Shown here: positions 7,510 through 12,018 of the stretch, in pieces
Layout: every line of letters begins with the position of its first letter
Numbering within the stretch: the stretch's first letter is position 1
Assembly: GCA_003156615.1 (NCBI GenBank)
Contig: PMHI01000297.1
Coordinates: forward strand, 19,947-31,964
Direction: 5' to 3'
DNA from: Acidobacteriaceae bacterium
GTDB taxonomy: Bacteria > Acidobacteriota > Terriglobia > Terriglobales > SbA1
DNA: 12,018 nt
The notes under the pieces: generated by a model
Told to the model about the DNA's origin: nothing
The model's input: only the letters and a program-made list of their open reading frames with translations
The model's database searches: none
Made by a program: the position numbers and the translations under genes

Positions 7510-8682
7510 TCAGGCATGCCAGATTTCTTCCAACACCCGGCGCCAGTTCTGGCCCAGAACCAGGCGAAGGTGCTCATCGGTGTATCCCCGTCTGACGAAA
7601 GCGGCGGTGAGATCATAAATTCGTTTCTGTCCTTCGAGTCCAGCGACCACCTCGTGCGTTCCATGAACGTGGTAGCGCGGGTCGGCCTTCGCCAGCATCT
7701 CCTTAAGTATCTGAGGATCTGCCAGATCATTGCTCTCGACCCCGGCGTCCGACCCGATTCCCACGTGCTCAATTCCTACCAGGTCGCGCACGTGATCGAA
7801 GTGGTTCACGACGTCCTCTACGGTCACCGGCTCCGTGCCCTTGACCATGAATGCGATACACGTAATTCCCATGACTCCGCCCCGCTTCGCCAGCGTTCGA
7901 ATCGCTTCATCCGTCGAAGTGCGAGGGGAATCTGGATTCAGCGCGCGGCAGTTTCCGTGCGACAGAATGACTGGCGCTTTGGACATCTCGCAGGCGTCCA
8001 GCTTGGTACGATCGCTCGCGTGTCCCAGATCCACGGCCATTCCGACCTGGTTCATACGCTCAATCACCTGCTGGCCATACTCGCTTACTCCGCCATCGTG
8101 TGGCTCGAACGCGCCATCCGCGACCAGGGAGCGGAAGTTGTAGCTGAGCTGTGAAATCCGCTGGCCGAAGCCATAGCAGGTATTGACGGCATCCACAGTT
8201 TCGAACTGCGCGCTGGATTGCAGTCCAAAGATAACGCCGTAGCGACCCTGGGTCTTCGCCTTTTCAAAGTCGTCGCCGGAATTGATCCGCGTCAGCCATT
8301 GCGGGTAGTCGAGGAGAAAGCTGTTCCACTTTGCGAAGAGCTTTTCTGCATCATCCACGGATGATGCGCCCAGACCAAAGTTGATTGCATTCACTCCCGA
8401 CTTCATAAAGAACTCAAAGTCGGACCGTTTGAAAGCACCTGGCTGGGACAGCCAGTCCTTCAGCACGCTCTCCTTATCCTTCCGGTACAGGAACTGATTG
8501 AGCAGGTCAATCACCAGTTCCTCGCGGATCAGACGCACTACGCGCTCCGGATATTCTTCATTGCTTTCGGCAAAAAGCCGGTAGCGGCTCCGGAGGACAA
8601 AGGGTGCAGCCACCGCCGCCGAACTGGCGCGGCGAAGGAATTCACGACGCGAAACCGTCGATCGTCTTATCGGCATTCTCAT
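7510..8682 (-). CDS. Tat-exported M19 family (renal dipeptidase-like) hydrolase, divergent metal site
   Basis: A 390-residue member of peptidase family M19. It begins with a clear Tat signal (SRREFLRR at 11-18, then SSAAVAAPFVL), so it should be exported folded. The TIM-barrel landmarks are VDLGHAS (218-223 region, His221), APVILSHGNCR (236-246, His242 and Arg246) and HVGIGSDAG (306-314, Asp312), matching the family's two metal-binding His residues, substrate Arg and catalytic Asp. Two other sites differ by my eye alignment: the usual DGHND stretch near the N-terminus reads VIDLLNQF (57-64), losing the HxD ligands, and the bridging Glu of the usual IEGG motif is Gln155 in FGLQSS. This suggests a one-metal or altered site, or a non-dipeptidase role. 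The start overlaps the CocE gene's stop as ATGA, with AGAGG just upstream; ATG at 8676 is an alternative start. Family call firm, activity uncertain. Confidence 0.9.
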   Translation of the reverse strand: MRMPIRRSTVSRREFLRRASSAAVAAPFVLRSRYRLFAESNEEYPERVVRLIREELVIDLLNQFLYRKDKESVLKDWLSQPGAFKRSDFEFFMKSGVNAINFGLGASSVDDAEKLFAKWNSFLLDYPQWLTRINSGDDFEKAKTQGRYGVIFGLQSSAQFETVDAVNTCYGFGQRISQLSYNFRSLVADGAFEPHDGGVSEYGQQVIERMNQVGMAVDLGHASDRTKLDACEMSKAPVILSHGNCRALNPDSPRTSTDEAIRTLAKRGGVMGITCIAFMVKGTEPVTVEDVVNHFDHVRDLVGIEHVGIGSDAGVESNDLADPQILKEMLAKADPRYHVHGTHEVVAGLEGQKRIYDLTAAFVRRGYTDEHLRLVLGQNWRRVLEEIWHA

Positions 8683-10511
8683 TGGCCTCTAGCTGGGGGA
8701 ACAGATGCCGCGAGCGGCAGGATTAATTGACTCGCGTGTTCGGCATCGTGGAAGACCTTGATGTGCGCAACGCGAATGTCCTCCGGCTTCTCGTAGCCAA
8801 TCCTGCCACCGGTGTTGTAGTTCTTTTGGAAGTTCGGCGAATTCAGCGGAGCGATGGTGAGCCGTAACCGCGCGCCCGCTGGAATCCTTTGCGCCATCCA
8901 GTAAAACTCGAAGGGTATCTCCACGATTTGATTCGGCTTCAACAGTTCCTGCTTGAACGCCCCGTTACGGAATCGAGCGCGGCGGATGTCTTCGCCAAGC
9001 CTGAGGGTGGAACCGTCCGGCAAAACCATTAATACCTGAGCCCACAAGTCAAAATCGGGCGCGTCCGCCTCTACCTGCAACTTCAGGCACATCTGCCCTG
9101 CTACTTCGGTATCGCGTTCAAAGGGTTCGGAGTGAAAGCTGATAGCTCGCTTCTGGAAACCGCGGAATTGGCTCTTCAGATCCTCGTTTTCAGCGAACTT
9201 GGCGACTTCGAGTTCTGGTAGTTCGTGTGGATCATCCACAACAATGGCGGGCGGTTCCTGGCCAGTCGGGCTTTGCGAAAGCGAGCCAGAGTGGAATAGG
9301 TCCCTCGGCCCCTCCGGGGCGGACAAATACAAGTTCAAAACCTTTCCCGAGGATGTGGCGTCCAGGGTCTTGGCGTATCGCCACTCGTCGGCACCCATCA
9401 TGAAGTATGCAACTCGGTCATGCAGAAATGCAGGTTTGGGCCCTCGCCCCAGTACCCAGTCGTACCAGTCGGCGTGCAGCGCGTCCATGTCAATGACGGC
9501 GGCGTCGGGTATGGCCAAACCTTCGATTTCTTTCGTCGGTTTCTGCGTGCCACCATGGTCCCAAGGACCGATCACGAGATAACCCTGGCTCACGGCTGCG
9601 GCCGGAGCGTCACGGACGTGGCCGCGATAGTAGCGCAGCGCTCCGGGCTGGTCGTCATCGAAATAGCCGGTTGCCGTTAGCACCGGGAAATCCATGCGAG
9701 CATAGTCTTGGGATTTGGGTTCCGCGGCAAGATTGAAGAGTTCATCGCCTACGTGGTCGAGCCACATTTTCATGAAAGAGAGCTTTTGGCCGCGATCATC
9801 AGTCATCCACCAATCGTCCTGAGCAATCCCGATCGCATCGTCCAGTTCCCAGAAGGGACGATAGGCAGCGTATTGTTCAAGCATCTTTCCCGCCCAGTAG
9901 CTTTGGTTTGCGATGAACCCCGTATTCAGCGAGCGGCCCGATGTGTATCCCAGGATCACCGCCGACCACGCCTGCGGAATTCCGTTCGTGTTGGGCACAT
10001 CCCATCCCGGATAGATCGGAACGTAAGGCGCGATGGCGGCGAGGTGAGGCGGGTGCTGGGCGGCGGTGCGCCATTGTGTCATGCCGACGAACGAACCGCC
10101 AAACATCACGACACGTCCATCGCTCCAGGACTGGGCCGCGATCCACTCCACCACGTCGTAGCCGTCGCGCCCAACCTGCAGGCCCAGATTGTCGCTCTTT
10201 ACGCCGCCCGAGCGGCCGCGGCCGCGCACGTACACCTGCACGAAAACATAACCGCGCCGCGTGTAAGCGGCGACGTTGCCACGGCGGCCATCATCAATGT
10301 CGTACTGAGTCAGGGTCAGCACTGCCGGCGCTTTGGCCTTTAGGTGGGAGGGTTTGAAAATCCAGGCTTCGAGCTGGACGCCATCTCGCATCGGAATCAT
10401 GCGGCTCATTTCGATGTCGTAACCTGGCCCGACCTCTTCCGCTCCAGCCGGCGCGGCTGCCAGCAATACCGCCGCCGCAATCACTACATTCAGGACCGAT
10501 CTCCTGACCAT
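8679..10511 (-). CDS. Secreted CocE/NonD-type alpha/beta hydrolase (peptidase S15 + PepX C-terminal domain)
   Basis: A 610-residue hydrolase. A Sec signal peptide covers 1-24 (MVRRSVLNVVIAAAVLLAAA, then PAGA/EE). The S15 alpha/beta-hydrolase domain (about 31-355) carries the nucleophile in FGGSFVGM (Ser140), the acid in GYFDDD (Asp285) and the base in GPWDHGG (His319), so a full catalytic triad is present. RGRGRSGG (97-103) and the DGYDVVEWIAAQSW stretch (116-129) are typical. The C-terminal PepX_C jelly-roll domain covers about 390-600 (DFDLWAQVLMVLPDGS, IPAGARLRLTIA). Relatives include cocaine esterase, glutaryl-7-ACA acylase and alpha-amino-acid ester hydrolases, and the substrate cannot be read from sequence. 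GGAGG lies 4 nt before the ATG, which fixes the start. The gene heads a coupled pair with the M19 homologue (4-bp ATGA overlap), so the two exported enzymes are probably made together and may act in sequence. Confidence 0.94.
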   Translation of the reverse strand: MVRRSVLNVVIAAAVLLAAAPAGAEEVGPGYDIEMSRMIPMRDGVQLEAWIFKPSHLKAKAPAVLTLTQYDIDDGRRGNVAAYTRRGYVFVQVYVRGRGRSGGVKSDNLGLQVGRDGYDVVEWIAAQSWSDGRVVMFGGSFVGMTQWRTAAQHPPHLAAIAPYVPIYPGWDVPNTNGIPQAWSAVILGYTSGRSLNTGFIANQSYWAGKMLEQYAAYRPFWELDDAIGIAQDDWWMTDDRGQKLSFMKMWLDHVGDELFNLAAEPKSQDYARMDFPVLTATGYFDDDQPGALRYYRGHVRDAPAAAVSQGYLVIGPWDHGGTQKPTKEIEGLAIPDAAVIDMDALHADWYDWVLGRGPKPAFLHDRVAYFMMGADEWRYAKTLDATSSGKVLNLYLSAPEGPRDLFHSGSLSQSPTGQEPPAIVVDDPHELPELEVAKFAENEDLKSQFRGFQKRAISFHSEPFERDTEVAGQMCLKLQVEADAPDFDLWAQVLMVLPDGSTLRLGEDIRRARFRNGAFKQELLKPNQIVEIPFEFYWMAQRIPAGARLRLTIAPLNSPNFQKNYNTGGRIGYEKPEDIRVAHIKVFHDAEHASQLILPLAASVPPARGQ

Positions 10512-11108
10512 TCTTCCTCCGTTCGCTCTTCGGCTTCAGAACGTTTGTTTATGGCTTAGATGAAAGCGTGTAATGACAGCGCCGGGCATTGATAGCTGCG
10601 TAGGACTTGGTAATAGTAATCCGAATTGGACCCCGGCTCCGAGGTTTTGAATGTAGACACCTGATCCAACCGACCAGCGATCGCTACAACCCCGCGCGCC
10701 ATAGCCCTCAAGGACAGTGGCAAAACGCGAAATGCCTGGTGTCGTAAACTATCAGGCCCTTCTCCCCGCATGGCTTCCGTTGTGAATTATTTCTCGCCTG
10801 TCCGCGATACGGACATAAATGAAACTGGGTTGTAAGCCAGGAGCCCTGAACGATAGTCGCCCCTGATGAAATTGTCGCACGGCGTCTCCTTCAACAGGCA
10901 GAGTGGTGCGAAAGACCAGGCTCAAGCCCTTACTCAACCGTGAACGTCAGAGGAAGCACATGGTTGACAGGTTGGGGTCCGCAGCAGGGTCAACTCGATT
11001 TGCTGGCACGCCGTGTATCTGCCCACCTGGACCGAGGCGGGTGATGGCTGTGGCAGGAGAGGCGGCCACTCATAACAAAACGCTTGCCGGGCTTCGTTTC
11101 GAGCCAGC

Positions 11109-11122
11109 CGGCGACGTCGCCG
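11109..11122. repeat. 14-bp perfect palindrome
   Basis: CGGCGACGTCGCCG reads the same on both strands (half-site CGGCGAC). It could be a dimeric regulator site or a chance GC-rich palindrome. It is far from any start codon seen here, which weakens an operator reading. Confidence 0.45.
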
Positions 11123-11173
11123 AGGTCCGCTTGCAACTTTGGCCGGGCAGCAAAGACCGGTTGCTGGCCCGAT

Positions 11174-11194
11174 CCGGCTTCCATGGGAAGCCGG
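11174..11194. repeat. Strong inverted repeat, 9-bp stem with ATG loop
   Basis: CCGGCTTCC, then ATG, then GGAAGCCGG form a perfect 9-bp, GC-rich stem with a 3-nt loop. No T-run follows on either strand, so it is not a classical terminator. It lies about 190 bp downstream of the glgX stop and could be a structured 3' end or part of a small RNA. Confidence 0.5.
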
Positions 11195-11306
11195 TGCAAG
11201 GGCTCGGACTCGAGAACTGGAGATTCCAAACAGGGGAATTGTTTTTCAGCGAGCGGTTGGCAAACAAGAAGTCGTCCAAGCTGCTATCTAGGCAGTCGTT
11301 TCAATT

Positions 11307-11343
11307 GGCGAAGCATCGCCTGCATTCATCGACAGGTCGATGA
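11307..11343 (-). terminator. Two adjacent hairpins after glgX, possible weak terminator
   Basis: Reading the minus strand downstream of the glgX stop, TCATCGAC-CT-GTCGATGA (11343-11326) forms an 8-bp inverted repeat. It is followed 5 nt later by GGCGA-TGCT-TCGCC (11320-11307), a 5-bp stem. The position, 44-80 nt past the stop, suits a transcript end. No U-tract follows (AATTGAAACG), so an intrinsic terminator is not proven. Confidence 0.25.
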
Positions 11344-11386
11344 GCGCCTGATAGCGACCCGACGATACCCACCCTCGATCGCGAGC

Positions 11387-12018
11387 TCATGGGCCCTCCC
11401 GAGTGTCGCTTTTCTTGGGTCGACATAAGATCACAATCGATCTCGGAGCCAGTAGGTATTGCGTCCGCTCTAAAGGGATTCCGGCGTCCGAGAAATCATC
11501 TGGACTGGGCAAAGCGGTGTCCACGATTCTCTTCCACTCCTGTGCTGTTCCCTCCTGCACATTGAACTCTAACTCTTCCCAGTAGGCGTTGATCATGGCG
11601 TAGATGTCGTCGTCATCTTGAGAAGAGCCGTGCAGGCAGAATGCCAGGCTGTGCGAGTCGTCGGACAAATCGACCGTGGGGCCGACGCCGTACCAGGAAA
11701 CATCCTCCCGCCAGAACCGGCTCCGGCTCAGCGAGGGATGATTTTTCCGGAACGCAATCATCTTCCTGAAGAACTGGAAAACGTCCTTATTGGATTGGAG
11801 TTGACTCCAATCCAGCCATCCGATGTCGTTGTCTTGGTTGTAGGGATTGTTGTTGCCAAATTGGGTATTGAGGAACTCGTCCCCGGCCCGAAACATCGGC
11901 GTACCGTTAGATAAGAAGAGCAGACAGCAGAGATTCTTTACTTGCTTCCGGCGCAACGCGCGGACCGGGGGGGAGAGAGCCTCATCCCCTTCTTGTCCAC
12001 AATTCCAACTGTAGTTCG
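11387..12018 (-). CDS. glgX: Glycogen debranching enzyme GlgX/TreX type (GH13), C-terminal part
   Basis: The last 209 residues of a GH13 debranching enzyme; the gene continues past the window edge. The visible part starts NYSWNCGQEGD and continues LRRKQVKNLCCLLFLSNGTP (21-40), MFRAGDEF (41-48), GNNNPYNQDNDIGWLDW (54-70), the conserved GlgX/TreX/isoamylase block after the catalytic barrel residues. FRKMIAFRKNHPSLSRSRF follows, then the C-terminal beta-domain. The catalytic Asp/Glu/Asp residues lie upstream and are not visible. The enzyme hydrolyses alpha-1,6 branches of glycogen or limit dextrins in the cytoplasm. A TTG at 11956 could be mistaken for a start, but the conserved sequence continues upstream, so it is internal. 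The family is usually about 650-720 residues. No partner trehalose or glycogen gene is visible on this side. Confidence 0.93.
   Translation of the reverse strand, partial: NYSWNCGQEGDEALSPPVRALRRKQVKNLCCLLFLSNGTPMFRAGDEFLNTQFGNNNPYNQDNDIGWLDWSQLQSNKDVFQFFRKMIAFRKNHPSLSRSRFWREDVSWYGVGPTVDLSDDSHSLAFCLHGSSQDDDDIYAMINAYWEELEFNVQEGTAQEWKRIVDTALPSPDDFSDAGIPLERTQYLLAPRSIVILCRPKKSDTREGP

Larger units (their letters stand above)
10512..11386. other. 875-bp region without a recognisable gene
   Basis: This stretch lies between the GlgX stop and the CocE start. Frames of 60-146 codons exist on both strands, the longest at 10903-11343 on the plus strand. None shows a domain, signal peptide, credible ribosome binding site or family motif. 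Its middle part (11080-11200) has GC-rich third positions on both strands, which could mean a decayed gene. No tRNA fold, IS end or direct repeat was found. The part near 11100-11343 holds several inverted repeats, listed separately. The CocE promoter must lie at the low-coordinate end, but no clear -35/-10 pair stands out. Confidence 0.5.

Noticed and set aside
9708..10343. 211-codon plus-strand frame opposite the CocE hydrolase
   Set aside because: Antisense to the region encoding the Ser140 motif; no plausible ribosome binding site or domain.
10580..10660. Possible tRNA, suggested by a peptide resembling those read from tRNA antisense strands
   Set aside because: No GTTCGAATC-type T-loop and no acceptor or anticodon stems could be paired.
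10676..10685. AGCGATCGCT palindrome resembling the HIP1 octamer
   Set aside because: A single isolated copy was noticed; HIP1 is meaningful only when it is highly frequent.
10556..10937. Two overlapping minus-strand frames (71 and 61 codons) upstream of the CocE gene
   Set aside because: No family resemblance, no good start signals, and different frames with no common protein.
10903..11343. 146-codon plus-strand frame in the gene-free interval
   Set aside because: No recognisable motif, its first half has poor composition, and the palindromes inside it explain much of its GC pattern. Kept only as part of the region description.
11954..11956. TTG as start codon of the debranching enzyme
   Set aside because: The frame is open upstream to the window edge and encodes conserved NYSWNCG, so the codon is internal.

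Overview
The window looks like a piece of chromosome from an Acidobacteriota member, probably of the Solibacter/Koribacter/Bryobacter type. This is inferred from gene content and not from a marker gene. It has a large MacB/FtsX-type duplicated permease of the ADOP class, a very long Ser/Thr kinase with a TolB-like domain and TPR array, an ECF sigma factor remnant of the family that normally precedes such kinases, and several secreted hydrolases. Base composition is moderately GC-rich throughout. No rRNA, tRNA, CRISPR array or recognisable insertion sequence was seen.

Layout, left to right. Positions 1-1941 (+) hold the 3' part of an ADOP permease that enters from outside the window. Every other recognised gene lies on the minus strand, so the permease and the kinase converge across a 144-bp gap. 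Read in their own direction, from high to low coordinates, the minus-strand genes are: the C-terminal third of a GlgX-type glycogen debranching enzyme (11387-12018, running off the edge); an 875-bp stretch with no recognisable gene but several inverted repeats; a Sec-exported CocE/NonD (S15-type) hydrolase (8679-10511); a Tat-exported M19 (renal dipeptidase) homologue overlapping it by ATGA (7510-8682); a gap of about 300 bp; an S41 protease of the IRBP/tricorn type (5831-7207); a stub of an ECF sigma factor (5654-5830); and the 1192-residue kinase (2086-5664).

Two functional groups appear. The CocE hydrolase and the M19 homologue form a tight, translationally coupled pair of exported enzymes, probably acting on amide, ester or peptide substrates outside the cytoplasm. 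The S41 protease and the kinase form a second unit, joined by the sigma-factor stub, whose stop codon overlaps the kinase start.

The most unusual point is that junction. The S41 stop codon is followed at once, in the same frame, by about 50 residues of sigma region 4 that still overlap the kinase start. An ancestral sigma-kinase pair therefore seems to have lost the front of its sigma gene and gained a protease gene in its place. A second point is that the M19 homologue appears to have lost the HxD pair and the bridging Glu of the usual two-metal site.
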